Positions 35,245 to 43,999 of a stretch of 64,000 nucleotides of DNA are shown here, in pieces. The position numbers and the translations under genes were made by a program. The stretch is taken from assembly GCF_002836975.1 (NCBI RefSeq), contig NZ_NIJK01000049.1:300-64299 (forward strand), read 5' to 3'. Under the pieces are notes generated by a model. The model was not told the origin of the DNA. It worked only from the letters and a program-made list of their open reading frames with translations, and made no database searches. This stretch comes from Shewanella indica (GTDB lineage Bacteria; Pseudomonadota; Gammaproteobacteria; Enterobacterales; Shewanellaceae). Each line of letters begins with the position of its first letter. The first letter of the stretch is position 1.

Positions 35245-35751
35245 ATGGCTTTACCGGAAGTGATTAATCATCAAGATTTTTTATTAACCCTCAATACTAA
35301 CGAAGAGCAGATCATCAAAGATGCGCTGCCGGGCGTTGATGTGTATCCGTTATTTTTGGACCCTGAAAATGGTGTTTGGGTGATCCGCGCTAAGTTTAAG
35401 CCGGGTATCACCTTACCCAAGCATTTTCATACAGGCGTAGTGCATTTTTATACCTTGGCGGGTCGGTGGCACTACCTAGAATATCCGGAACAACCCCAAA
35501 CAGCCGGCAGCTATCTGTATGAGCCGGGTGGTTCTATCCACACTTTCCATTGTCCCGCCGATTCTGAAGGCGCTGATGGTGTGATGGTGATTACCGGTGT
35601 CAATGTTAACTTCGATGCCGATGGTAACTTCATGTTTATCATGGATGCCGGTTGGATTGAGCAGGCTCTTCTTGCTGCCGCCAAGGCACAAGGCATCAAG
35701 CCTCGTTACATTAAACCCGGTGCGCCGGCATCTATGAGCGATACCAAATAG
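35245..35751 (+). CDS. Cupin, 2,4'-dihydroxyacetophenone dioxygenase-like
   Basis: A 168-residue single-domain cupin. The metal site is suggested by PKHFHTGVVHFYTL (three His, around residues 54-61) and the later PGGSIHTFHCP with two further His. The overall pattern (GVWVIRAKFKPGITLPKHFHTG, MFIMDAGWIEQALLAAAKAQG) resembles proteins annotated as 2,4'-dihydroxyacetophenone dioxygenase, an iron enzyme cleaving a C-C bond; many relatives have unknown reactions. GAGGAAGG precedes ATG 35245. It lies 43 bases after the SDR gene and 9 bases before the ADH gene. Confidence 0.85.
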   Translation: MALPEVINHQDFLLTLNTNEEQIIKDALPGVDVYPLFLDPENGVWVIRAKFKPGITLPKHFHTGVVHFYTLAGRWHYLEYPEQPQTAGSYLYEPGGSIHTFHCPADSEGADGVMVITGVNVNFDADGNFMFIMDAGWIEQALLAAAKAQGIKPRYIKPGAPASMSDTK

Positions 35752-35760
35752 GAAACCATT

Positions 35761-36822
35761 ATGAGTTTGATGAATGCAATCGTGTTGCAGGATGGCGAAG
35801 TTACTCTGCAACAGGTCGAATTACCTAAGCCACAGGCAGGCCAAGTGTTGGTACGCAGTCTTGCTTGTGGTATTTGTGGCTCGGATATTCATATTGCGCG
35901 CCACTATAACGAAGTATTCGATTTTTACCGCAAACTAGGCATGATGCCAGAGGGGGCTGATAATCATGTTCCTGTGATGCTGGGACATGAGTTTTGTGCT
36001 GAAGTGGTTGAATTTGGTCCCGAAACCCAGCAAACCCTAGCCCTAGGCACCCGAGTTACATCGGTGCCAATCCTGATGAGTCAAAATGGTGCTGGCGTAG
36101 GGGTGACTCCCGGCGTCAATGGGGCGTATTCAGAATACTTTATTCTCGATGAAGCACAGCTGCTGCCAGTGCCGGATCATCTCCCGGCTGAAGCTGTGGC
36201 GCTGACAGAGCCACTGGCTGTAGGCTTGCATGCCGTTAATCGTGGTGAAGTCGGCACCGAAGATACTGCCTTGGTCGTTGGTTGTGGGCCTATCGGTTTA
36301 GCGGTCATTTCAGCGCTGCATCTGCAGGGTGTAGGTAATATTATTGCGGCTGATCTTCAGGGCGAAAAACTGGCATTAGCCCATGAATTCGGTGCGACTC
36401 ATGGGGTTAATCCGGGTGAGCAAGATGAAGTGGCATATGCTGCTGAAATTGCCGCGGGTAATCGTGTGGTGATTTTCGAGTGTGTGGGTATTCATAAACT
36501 GATCGAAGGTTTTGTGAAGCGTTCGCCGGCCAATGCGACCATAGTGGTGACGGGGATCCACACTGCTGAAGCGAACATCAACTATGCTTACGCCACAGTG
36601 AAAGAGCTGGATATGCGTTTCTCATACTACTATCAACCACATGAGTTTGCTCAGTGTTTGCAGGAATTGACCGAGAGCAGGGTGCCTTGGAATAAGTTGC
36701 TCACAGGTAAAGTTGGGATGGACGGCGTATCGGGTGCATTCAAACAGCTTATGCAGCCGAATCAACATATTAAAGTCGTGATTGAACCTTGGCGTGATGG
36801 TGAGCTGCAAACGCTCAATTAA
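35761..36822 (+). CDS. Zinc-type alcohol dehydrogenase (MDR), 2,3-butanediol/threonine dehydrogenase-like
   Basis: A 353-residue medium-chain dehydrogenase. Catalytic zinc ligands appear in CGICGSDIH (C39) and GHEFCAEV; the Rossmann motif is VVGCGPIGLAVISAL near residue 170. The stretch where the structural-zinc cysteine quartet normally lies (TSVPILMSQNGAGVGVT, about residues 100-117) has no cysteine at all, so this protein lacks the structural zinc. Third gene of the operon; GGAAACC precedes the ATG. It probably oxidises an alcohol intermediate handled by the SDR and cupin partners. Substrate is inferred only. Confidence 0.88.
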   Translation: MSLMNAIVLQDGEVTLQQVELPKPQAGQVLVRSLACGICGSDIHIARHYNEVFDFYRKLGMMPEGADNHVPVMLGHEFCAEVVEFGPETQQTLALGTRVTSVPILMSQNGAGVGVTPGVNGAYSEYFILDEAQLLPVPDHLPAEAVALTEPLAVGLHAVNRGEVGTEDTALVVGCGPIGLAVISALHLQGVGNIIAADLQGEKLALAHEFGATHGVNPGEQDEVAYAAEIAAGNRVVIFECVGIHKLIEGFVKRSPANATIVVTGIHTAEANINYAYATVKELDMRFSYYYQPHEFAQCLQELTESRVPWNKLLTGKVGMDGVSGAFKQLMQPNQHIKVVIEPWRDGELQTLN

Positions 36823-36847
36823 TCATCCAACACCTTAACTCGAATTC

Positions 36848-36876
36848 AGCCGCTAACTTATAAAGCGGCTTTTTAT
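36848..36876 (+). terminator. Terminator of the SDR-cupin-ADH operon
   Basis: AGCCGC and GCGGCT (with TTATAA in the loop) form a stem followed by TTTTTATTT, 26 bases after the ADH stop. Confidence 0.85.
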
Positions 36877-36987
36877 TTATTTTACGCTTCATTATGGTGG
36901 GGCTGGTAATCTCAAGCAGGCTCGCTAAATCGCGATGTTGATCAATTTAGATTTGCCGGGGCATGGCCCCGGCACTTTATCGACCAA

Positions 36988-39228
36988 TCAAAGCTGCAGA
37001 TACTGCTTCAGCGGCAGATCCCGGTAGCGCTTGCCGCCGGCGGCCACTATGGCGTTGGTCAGGGCCGGTGCTACCGGGGGGACGCCGGGTTCGCCCACAC
37101 CGCCGGGGACCTCGGTCGAGGCGATAATTTGTGTTTCTATCTCAGGGCATTGCGGCAACCGCAGTAGTTGATAGTTGTGGAAGTTCGACTGTTGCACCTT
37201 GCCATCCTTAAAGCTGATTTCGCCCAGCATCGCCAGGCTGAGGCCGAAGATGACCGCGCCTTCCAGCTGCGAATGCACTCTGTCAGGGTTAACCACAGTG
37301 CCGGCATCCAGCACTGAGATGGCCTGCAGCACCTGCAAACGCTCACCGTCCAGTTTGACCTTGATGGCAACCGCCACATAGCTGACAAAGCTGCGATGCA
37401 CCGCAAACCCCCAGCCTTCGCCTGCCTTGGCCGGTGACAGTGCCATCCGTTTTTCGGCGGCGTCGATGACCGTCAGATAACGAGCGACATCCACAGGATG
37501 ACGGCTCAGTTCTTCGCCATAGTTACCGTATTTGAAGCCCTGATTGGCAAAGTTCTCCACTCGGGGTTGCCCCAGAAGTTGCCGCCACATGGCCGGGCAA
37601 CTTTGGCCGGTGCGCAGCGCCAGTTCGTCAACAAAACTGCCGATGCCGAAGGCATGCTGAATGTTGCACACAGAGCGCAGCCAGCCTATGCGGGTGTGAG
37701 CCTCGGCCTTGGCGGTTTCGCAGCGCAGCGACGGCAACTGAAACGGCAAGTCGATAAAGCCCAAATCCAGTTCGCCGTCCGAGGGCTCATCCACGCCTTC
37801 GGCAAAGGTGGAACTGATGGACGGGAAGGCGGTGCGCGACAACAGGGCTTCCACCTTGCCATCATCACTGAGCAGCGCCTGATAATGTTGGGCGCTGATG
37901 GCGTGCAGATAGCCGTTTTGCAGCTCATCTTCCCGGCTCCAGAACACCTTCACCGGCTTGCCGCTGCGCTTAGCCAGCAGCGCCGCCTCGACGCTGAAGT
38001 CCGGCTTGGACTTACGACCAAAGCCGCCGCCCAGCAGGGTGACATGCACCTTGACCTGCTCCTCCTTCAGCCCCAAAGCGGCCGCCACATTCTGCTGGGT
38101 ACTCTGGGGAGTTTGGCTGCAGGCCCAGATTTCACAGCCATCCTTGGTGACTCTGGCGGTGGCCGCCGGCGGCTCCATCATGGCGTGAGCCAGATAGGGC
38201 ACAGTGTAATCGGCGCTGAGCGTGCGCTCTTCGGGCCAGCTTGCGGGAGGCTGGCCCAGCTCACGCCTGACTTTGCCACTCTGTTGTACTCTTTGTTTCA
38301 GGGTGGCGATAAACGCTTGGGAGTCGTGCTTGTCGTTGGGGCTTTGCTGCCACTGGATCGCCAGTGCCTTGCGCCCTTCAAGGGCGCTCCAGCTGTTGTT
38401 GGCCAGCACAGCCACACCGCCAAGCGGCTGGAAGGCAGGCGCTCCTTTGGGAGCGGGCAGACTGATAATATCCACCACACCGGGGAAGGCGCGGGCCTTT
38501 TTATCATCGACACTCTCCGCTTGGCTGCCGAGCACAGGCGGCCGGGCAATCGCAGCATAGAGCATGCCTTCCAGACGTATATCCTGGCCATAGATGGCGC
38601 TGCCATCCAACATGGCATCCATATCCACTATGGTGCGTGACTGACCTATCTGGGTGAATTCTTCTCTGGGTTTGAGCCTGAGTTGGTTCTCATCCGGAAG
38701 CGGCAGCTTGGACGCCGCCAGCGCCAGTTCGCCATAGCTCAGGGAGCGGCCGGACGCCTTGTGAGTCACTCTGTGAGCCTTGGCGCTGACTTCTGCGACC
38801 GGCACTTGCCAATGTTCGGCGGCAGCCTGTTCCAACATGGTGCGCGCCATGGCACCCATCTGCCGCATTCTGTCGTAGTGTTTACGTATGCTGCGACTGC
38901 CATCCGTATTCTGGCTGCCGTAACGCTTGTCGGCCAGGCCCTGCACCACCACGACTTTGTCCCAGTCGGCTTCCAGTTCATCGGCCAGCACCTGAGGTAT
39001 GCCTGTTCGTATGCCCTGACCCATTTCCGAGCGATGGCAGGTGAGGTAGACCTTGTCGTCTTCACCGACGGCGATAAACAGATTCAGAGGTTGCAGCTTG
39101 TCCTGCGCCAGGCTCATGGGGCTCCAGCCCAGGGCGCTGCTGCCCAGCATCAAGGCACCGCCACTGGCGCCAAAGAGTTTCAGCACATCGCGACGGCTGA
39201 AGTTTTCCACTGCGGTAAATCGGCTCAT
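36988..39228 (-). CDS. Periplasmic molybdopterin-binding oxidoreductase subunit (xanthine oxidase family, IorB-like)
   Basis: A 746-residue large subunit of an aldehyde/N-heterocycle oxidoreductase. Residues 11-20 read SRRDVLKLFG, a twin-arginine export signal, followed by a hydrophobic stretch to about residue 42. Molybdenum-cofactor contacts include GRKSKPDFSVEAALLAK after LLGGGFGRKS, and the catalytic glutamate lies in PGGVGEPGVPP near residue 707. It resembles the beta subunit of isoquinoline 1-oxidoreductase and periplasmic aldehyde oxidases. The start overlaps the stop of the [2Fe-2S] gene, so a two-subunit enzyme without a FAD subunit is expected. The cofactor maturation genes are in the same operon. 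Substrate unknown. Confidence 0.9.
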   Translation of the reverse strand: MSRFTAVENFSRRDVLKLFGASGGALMLGSSALGWSPMSLAQDKLQPLNLFIAVGEDDKVYLTCHRSEMGQGIRTGIPQVLADELEADWDKVVVVQGLADKRYGSQNTDGSRSIRKHYDRMRQMGAMARTMLEQAAAEHWQVPVAEVSAKAHRVTHKASGRSLSYGELALAASKLPLPDENQLRLKPREEFTQIGQSRTIVDMDAMLDGSAIYGQDIRLEGMLYAAIARPPVLGSQAESVDDKKARAFPGVVDIISLPAPKGAPAFQPLGGVAVLANNSWSALEGRKALAIQWQQSPNDKHDSQAFIATLKQRVQQSGKVRRELGQPPASWPEERTLSADYTVPYLAHAMMEPPAATARVTKDGCEIWACSQTPQSTQQNVAAALGLKEEQVKVHVTLLGGGFGRKSKPDFSVEAALLAKRSGKPVKVFWSREDELQNGYLHAISAQHYQALLSDDGKVEALLSRTAFPSISSTFAEGVDEPSDGELDLGFIDLPFQLPSLRCETAKAEAHTRIGWLRSVCNIQHAFGIGSFVDELALRTGQSCPAMWRQLLGQPRVENFANQGFKYGNYGEELSRHPVDVARYLTVIDAAEKRMALSPAKAGEGWGFAVHRSFVSYVAVAIKVKLDGERLQVLQAISVLDAGTVVNPDRVHSQLEGAVIFGLSLAMLGEISFKDGKVQQSNFHNYQLLRLPQCPEIETQIIASTEVPGGVGEPGVPPVAPALTNAIVAAGGKRYRDLPLKQYLQL

Positions 39229-39680
39229 GAGCTCTGCCCCCCTTTGACGGCGACATCCTTGATGGCGCTGCGGATCCGGGTATAGGTGCCGCAGCGGCAG
39301 ATATTGCCGGACATGGCATCGTCTATCTGTTGGTCACTGGGGTTGGGCGTTTCACTCAAGAGCGCCGCGGCAGACATGAGTTGCCCTGTCTGACAGTAAC
39401 CGCACTGGGGAACCTTGTGTTTGCTCCAGGCAGCCTTCAGCGCCGGATTTTCCAGGCCTTCTATGGTGGTGATGTTCTTGCCCTCGGCACTTTTGAGACT
39501 GGTGAGGCAGGCTCTGGCGGGCTTACCATCCAGATGTATGGTGCAGGCACCGCAGAGTCCGGCGCCACAGCCGAATTTGGTGCCTGTTAGTCCCAGGAGA
39601 TCCCTGAGGGCCCATAGCAAGGGCATATTGGGATCGGCCTCGACCGAAAACAGTCTGCCATTGATTTTGAGTTGCGACAT
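39225..39680 (-). CDS. [2Fe-2S] subunit of the molybdenum oxidoreductase
   Basis: A 151-residue iron-sulfur protein that carries electrons from the molybdenum site. The plant-ferredoxin cluster uses C38, C43, C46 and C58 (FGCGAGLCGACTIHLDG), and the second cluster uses CGYC near residue 97 and NICRCGTYTRI near residue 131. No signal peptide is present, so it is probably exported as a complex with the Tat-signal large subunit. Overlaps that gene by four bases. Confidence 0.93.
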   Translation of the reverse strand: MSQLKINGRLFSVEADPNMPLLWALRDLLGLTGTKFGCGAGLCGACTIHLDGKPARACLTSLKSAEGKNITTIEGLENPALKAAWSKHKVPQCGYCQTGQLMSAAALLSETPNPSDQQIDDAMSGNICRCGTYTRIRSAIKDVAVKGGQSS

Positions 39681-39683
39681 TGT

Positions 39684-40328
39684 TCACTCCTTGTGCTGGT
39701 TGAGGCGTCTGAGATCTGCGCCCGTGTCTATGTCTATGGCGGCGCGGTGCAGCACTATCCGGCCCAGTCGTTGTTGTTGTAATTTCTCGGTCAGCAGGGC
39801 CTTGGCCCCTCGGTCACCCTGCAGTTGGCTAAGGGCGTTGAAGTCTGTGGCATTAAAGATAGCAGGTGCGCCGGGGGCGTCCCGGTAAAAGGCGCTGCTG
39901 CTGAGTTGGCTGCCCAGCCAACAGTCGAGCAATTCAAGGTAATCGGCGCCGTTCAGCGCCACCTGATCGGCCAGCGCCAGTAGCAGGGCATCGGCGGAGC
40001 AGGCCTTGGCCTGCTCCGCCGCCAGGGCGATGGAGTGGCCCATCCCCTGTTGCCAGAGGGGATTGAAGTAGCACTTGGCGTGCGGCGGCAACAGCGCTTG
40101 CAGCTGTTCCTTATGCGCGCCGAGAATCGTCAGCAGCGGCAGCAGCTCAAGCGTGGGGTACTTCTGGCTTGCCTGAGCGCGCATCTGCTCCAGCGCTTGC
40201 CAACTGAGGCGCAGCAGCGGCGTGCCATGGCTGTCCTGTGCCGCCAGTTTGGCGCGGCCAGGCACTGAACTGTCGGCGGCGAAACGGCTTGATGCCCCGG
40301 CGGCCAGCAACACAGGCAAGAGCCTCAT
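39684..40328 (-). CDS. Molybdenum cofactor nucleotidyltransferase, MocA/MobA-like
   Basis: A 214-residue NTP-transferase. The N-terminal LLAAGASSRF is the nucleotide-binding signature; DALLLALADQVAL near residue 105 contains the metal-binding aspartate region of MobA/MocA. MocA adds CMP to molybdopterin, the cofactor form needed by xanthine-oxidase-family enzymes, which matches the adjacent enzyme genes. It follows the XdhC-like gene with a four-base overlap and precedes the [2Fe-2S] gene by three bases. Confidence 0.88.
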   Translation of the reverse strand: MRLLPVLLAAGASSRFAADSSVPGRAKLAAQDSHGTPLLRLSWQALEQMRAQASQKYPTLELLPLLTILGAHKEQLQALLPPHAKCYFNPLWQQGMGHSIALAAEQAKACSADALLLALADQVALNGADYLELLDCWLGSQLSSSAFYRDAPGAPAIFNATDFNALSQLQGDRGAKALLTEKLQQQRLGRIVLHRAAIDIDTGADLRRLNQHKE

Positions 40329-41377
40329 GGCATCAGGCCCTCAAGCCCTGTCATGGGCGCATCAAACAAAACCCCGTGGCACTGGGCCAAAATGCTGAGG
40401 GCGATGGCCCCCGGGAGTTCGCCGCCGAGTGCCAGCCCTGCGGGGGCCGCCAGTGGCATGGCAAAGTCTGCCAGCCCAAGACCGGCATGTTTGAGTACCT
40501 TATCGCGCCTGTGAGTTGGCCCCAATAGCGCCAGATAGCGTGGGCAGCTTACTTGCAGCCGTTTGAGAATGGCGCTGTCGAGCTCGACATTGTGGTGCAT
40601 CACTATGGCGCCATCCTGACGCTTGAGCCAATCGGTATCCAGCTCGTCGGCGCCGAGTTTGATTATGTCGCAACCGGCAAAGTCATGGCTGCGGGCATAG
40701 GCGGCTCTGGGGTCGACGACGCTCACCTGCCAGTCCAGTTGCAAAGCCATCTGCGCCAGCGGCTTGGCATCCAGGCCGCCGCCGAAAATCGCAAGCGCAG
40801 GTTTGGGGCCCACGGGTACGGTTAACCAGCTCTGTTGCCCGTTCTGCCCGGTTTCTTGACTCCAAATCCCGGTGCGGCGAAAGTCATTGGCGGGGAAAGG
40901 CAGAGGCTCAGCATAGGTTGAGGGGGAACCTTGGGGTAAAAAGCGCGCCTCAAGGGCTGCGGGCGCTTCACCGGCTTTTGGCATCAGCAACTGCCAGAAG
41001 CCGGATTGACCGGCATTCAGAGCCTGGCGCAACTCATCGAGTGCCAGAAAATGATTCTCCCGCCCCAGAGGCAGCAGGCAGATGTTCACCAAGCCGCCAC
41101 ACCCCAGTTGGTAACTGGCGTCCTGATCGTCGCGGGCGTCATAACAGACCTCCACCACCCTTTGTTCCGTCAGGGCCTTGTGTGCCTGATGGCGCAGATC
41201 GGCCTCCAAACAGCCGCCGCTGAGGATCCCCAGGCTCTGGCCCAGGGGATGAAACAGCATCATGGCTCCGGGTTTGCGATAAGAAGAGCCTTGTACCGAG
41301 GTGATCAGCGCCAGCACCCAGGGCTCGTCTGCGCTGAGAGCCCATTGTTGCAGCAAGGTTTGCAGATGGTGCGCCAT
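40325..41377 (-). CDS. XdhC-family maturation factor
   Basis: A 350-residue XdhC/CoxI protein that delivers sulfurated molybdenum cofactor to enzymes of this family. The N-terminal domain has TSVQGSSYRKPGAMMLF and GILSGGCLEADL; the C-terminal Rossmann-type domain starts near residue 195 (ALAIFGGGLDAKPLAQMAL) and includes MHHNVELDSAIL. It is the first gene of the four-gene operon (XdhC, MocA, [2Fe-2S], molybdenum subunit). No obvious regulator is adjacent. Confidence 0.92.
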   Translation of the reverse strand: MAHHLQTLLQQWALSADEPWVLALITSVQGSSYRKPGAMMLFHPLGQSLGILSGGCLEADLRHQAHKALTEQRVVEVCYDARDDQDASYQLGCGGLVNICLLPLGRENHFLALDELRQALNAGQSGFWQLLMPKAGEAPAALEARFLPQGSPSTYAEPLPFPANDFRRTGIWSQETGQNGQQSWLTVPVGPKPALAIFGGGLDAKPLAQMALQLDWQVSVVDPRAAYARSHDFAGCDIIKLGADELDTDWLKRQDGAIVMHHNVELDSAILKRLQVSCPRYLALLGPTHRRDKVLKHAGLGLADFAMPLAAPAGLALGGELPGAIALSILAQCHGVLFDAPMTGLEGLMP

Positions 41378-41530
41378 AAACTTCCCATGTTTTTGGTGGA
41401 GAAGTTAGCATTGCATAAAATCGCACCGGGAAACAATCTTGCCGGGTGTGGCAAGTCAGGGAGGGGCAGCGGAACTCGGCGGCAAGCGCAATAAGAAGGC
41501 CCGCCTGTCGGCGAGCCTGAATGGTTGCGT

Positions 41531-42763
41531 CTAGTGACCTACATAGTCGATCATCTGCAGCAGTTGCATCCGAATCGCATCCGGCGTTTGGCTTTCCCAG
41601 AAGCCCGAGGTGTAGGCTATCAAGGGCAGCAGGAACAGCAGTCCAAGGACCAGCAGCATTACCGACTTGGCCGACCAGAAATGATGGCGGCTCAGGCCGA
41701 ACCCCAGCGCCGCTTTCTTGGGACAGGCGGCCACGCAGCGCATGCAGGCCTGGCATTCATCGCTGTGCACTGTATTTTTGGTATGCACTATGATGCCGGC
41801 CGGACAGGCGCGGGTGCACTTGTCGCATTTCATCCCCTTGGACTCTATCAGGCAATGCTCCGGGGCGCGGCGGATTTTCAGCGGGCTGAGAAAACTCAGC
41901 AGTCCCAGCAGGGCGCCATAGGGGCAGAGGTAACGGCAAAATCCCTGACGGCGCCAGGCGACAATGGCAAGGATCAGGCCAAAGCAGGCCAGGGTGATGA
42001 GTCCTGGAGTGATGAAAAACAGCGCCATCTTGAGATCGGCTATCTTGTGATAATTACTCTCCAGGTAGCCGGGGATCCCCATAGACGGCATGCCCAGCAC
42101 TATGTAGAGCAGCGCCGCCAACAACAGATACTTGAGCATACGCAGTGGCCAGTCGAGCCAGGCAGGCGGCATAAATTCGCGCTTGATAAAGCGTTTACGC
42201 AGGCGATAGAGGTACTCTCCGGCCAAACCCAGCGGGCAGGCCCAGCCACAGAAGGCGCGCTTGCACAGCAGTCCGGTCAACAACACCACCGCCAGCATCA
42301 CGGCCGCCGCCGGGTGGGTTTGATCCCAGAGTCCCAGGGTGGCTATCGCCTTGAGCTCTATACCACCGGCGATGGGCAGAAACGCATCCACCACATCCGG
42401 GCGCCCAATCCAAGGCGTGATTCCGGCCTTGAGCATCAGGCTGTTGATGGTGTACTGAATCGCGACCAGAAACAGCGCCAGCGCCAACAGGTGCTGGCAG
42501 CCGCTGCGCAGGTTATTGATCCTGGGCTCGGATTGCAGCAAGCCGGGGCGCAGTTGCTGCAGCAATGCCAGGCTACCAACGGTTGTCAGCGTGGCCAGCA
42601 GCAACATGGGGCTGCTGCTAATCAGCAGCGCGGTTAAAATCAGCAGCAAGGTGAGGCCGGCGCCGAAACGGCGGCCGCTCCACCAGAGTTGGCTGACACC
42701 ATAGAGGAGCGCCAGCATGAGGGTGAGCGATTCGGTCAGTGTCATGAGAATATAGGCCAGCAT
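41531..42763 (-). CDS. Membrane polyferredoxin, NapH/NosR-like 4Fe-4S protein
   Basis: A 410-residue inner membrane protein with about eight hydrophobic segments. It has two CxxxCP motifs in membrane loops (CGWACPLG and CRYLCPYG), as in NapH, NosR and CcoG, and two [4Fe-4S] ferredoxin motifs (CDKCTRACPAG and CQACMRCVAACPKK) in the cytosolic part near residues 320-360. Such proteins pass electrons from the quinone pool or flavodoxin across the membrane. The frame is open to a TTG at 42814, but there is no ribosome site there; ATG 42763 (MLAYILMTLTESL) is preferred with moderate certainty. No partner reductase is adjacent, so the recipient of electrons is unknown. Confidence 0.85.
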   Translation of the reverse strand: MLAYILMTLTESLTLMLALLYGVSQLWWSGRRFGAGLTLLLILTALLISSSPMLLLATLTTVGSLALLQQLRPGLLQSEPRINNLRSGCQHLLALALFLVAIQYTINSLMLKAGITPWIGRPDVVDAFLPIAGGIELKAIATLGLWDQTHPAAAVMLAVVLLTGLLCKRAFCGWACPLGLAGEYLYRLRKRFIKREFMPPAWLDWPLRMLKYLLLAALLYIVLGMPSMGIPGYLESNYHKIADLKMALFFITPGLITLACFGLILAIVAWRRQGFCRYLCPYGALLGLLSFLSPLKIRRAPEHCLIESKGMKCDKCTRACPAGIIVHTKNTVHSDECQACMRCVAACPKKAALGFGLSRHHFWSAKSVMLLVLGLLFLLPLIAYTSGFWESQTPDAIRMQLLQMIDYVGH

Positions 42764-42883
42764 CAAAGGACTGCCTATTGTGAACTCAAATAAGGGCACA
42801 AGTTCTTGAGTCAAAAAAGGAAGTGTGCAGCAGATCCAAATTTACATTCGCAGATAGAGAAATTCGTGCACTGGCTCACAGCT

Positions 42884-42909
42884 GAAAAAAAGCCCCGCAG
42901 TGCGGGGCT
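42884..42909 (-). terminator. Terminator of the DUF2959 gene
   Basis: AGCCCCGCA and TGCGGGGCT form a 9-bp stem with a one-base loop symmetry, followed on the minus strand by seven T. Confidence 0.9.
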
Positions 42910-42927
42910 CTCTCTATGGCTTGGCGG

Positions 42928-43578
42928 TCAGTTACCCGACTCCATTGCCGCGATAAAGCGGTTGGACTCATCGATGGATTTATTCATCTCTTTGATAAGG
43001 CCGGAGATATCGCTCTGCAGACTGGCAAACTCACCCTTGATGGCCCCTATGGTCTGGGCGTTGAGGTTATGCTTGAGGTAGAGCATGTTGTCTTTCATTG
43101 AGGTCAGGATAGGAGGCATCTTGCTCTCGGCACGGCGCATGCTGCGGATCAGCTGTTCGTAGGAGCGGCGGGTCTCTTTAAGCTTGGCCTGGCTCTTACT
43201 GCGCAGGCTGGCCTTGCTGATCTCACCGATTTCCCCTTGCCACTCATCGAACAGGGCTTCGGCCACATCTTCCACCTTGTTGATACGGTTGCTGACATCA
43301 TCGGCGGCTTCCTGAGCCGACTCATACTCGTCTTTGGCCTTGTTGTAAGCCTTTTCCAGATCGCCGCCGTCATGGTTCAGCAGCGCCTGCATCTCTTCCA
43401 GTGCCGAACTGAACTGCTCCTGTGCTTCCTGTTGCGATTCTTTGGCGTCTTTGACCCGGTCGACCATGATGTCACGTTTGTGATAGCCAACCTTTTCCAT
43501 GGCGCCGTAATAGGCACTCTGGCAACCACCCAGCAGCAATCCCAGGCTGACCAGGGCGGTGGTGAGGATCTTGTTCAT
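42928..43578 (-). CDS. DUF2959 lipoprotein, coiled coil
   Basis: A 216-residue lipoprotein: MNKILTTALVSLGLLLGGC carries a lipobox with lipidated Cys19. The mature protein begins QSAYYGAMEKVGYHKRDI and is almost entirely helical with heptad patterns (residues 45-215), the DUF2959 family found in marine gammaproteobacteria. Function unknown; perhaps a periplasmic or outer membrane structural protein. The upstream open frame is a shadow of the small membrane protein gene; GAGAAAGC precedes ATG 43578. Confidence 0.88.
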   Translation of the reverse strand: MNKILTTALVSLGLLLGGCQSAYYGAMEKVGYHKRDIMVDRVKDAKESQQEAQEQFSSALEEMQALLNHDGGDLEKAYNKAKDEYESAQEAADDVSNRINKVEDVAEALFDEWQGEIGEISKASLRSKSQAKLKETRRSYEQLIRSMRRAESKMPPILTSMKDNMLYLKHNLNAQTIGAIKGEFASLQSDISGLIKEMNKSIDESNRFIAAMESGN

Positions 43579-43598
43579 AAGCTTTCTCTTTTCTCTAT

Positions 43599-43817
43599 TT
43601 ATGCTTTGTATTTGGCGGCATCTATGATGCACCAGAGATGGGCGATGGCACCTATGATAGCAGGAACTACCAACCACCAGAGGGCGTAACCTGTGACTGT
43701 CACCAGAAAGAAGATCAGTGCGGCCAGGATCCGCCCCTGAACCAACTGTCCCAGACCCGGGAAAAATACGCTTGCCAGCGCGGCAATCACATTGCCCGCC
43801 GATCCTTGTTGTGACAT
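43599..43817 (-). CDS. Small membrane protein, TM2-like, 72 aa
   Basis: A 72-residue protein with two hydrophobic helices. The motif FFPGLGQLVQGRILAAL resembles TM2-domain proteins, followed by a second helix (ALWWLVVPAIIGAIAHLW) and IIDAAKYKA. GGAGAG precedes the ATG. It lies 20 bases upstream of the DUF2959 lipoprotein gene and is probably co-transcribed. Role unknown. Confidence 0.8.
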   Translation of the reverse strand: MSQQGSAGNVIAALASVFFPGLGQLVQGRILAALIFFLVTVTGYALWWLVVPAIIGAIAHLWCIIDAAKYKA

Positions 43818-43999
43818 TAACTCTCTCCTTTAAATTATGGGAGAAGCGCTGAACGACGGGTCTTGGCGCATGCCTATGCATAGCGCTGGCGTCATTCTCG
43901 GCTTCCTTTGCCCTGCTGCAGTGGCAGCATCACACTTTGTAATCCGGGCATTATTGTACGAAGATAGCGACACTAGACCCAGAGGATCAAGAGAAAACC

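Noticed and set aside
37498..38640. Long + strand open frame (380 codons) opposite the molybdenum subunit gene
   Set aside because: It is antisense to a protein with clear family motifs; its own translation is low-complexity in Gly, Gln and His and has no family resemblance.
41525..42637. Long + strand open frame opposite the polyferredoxin gene
   Set aside because: Shadow of the GC-rich third-position pattern; the minus strand carries intact iron-sulfur motifs.
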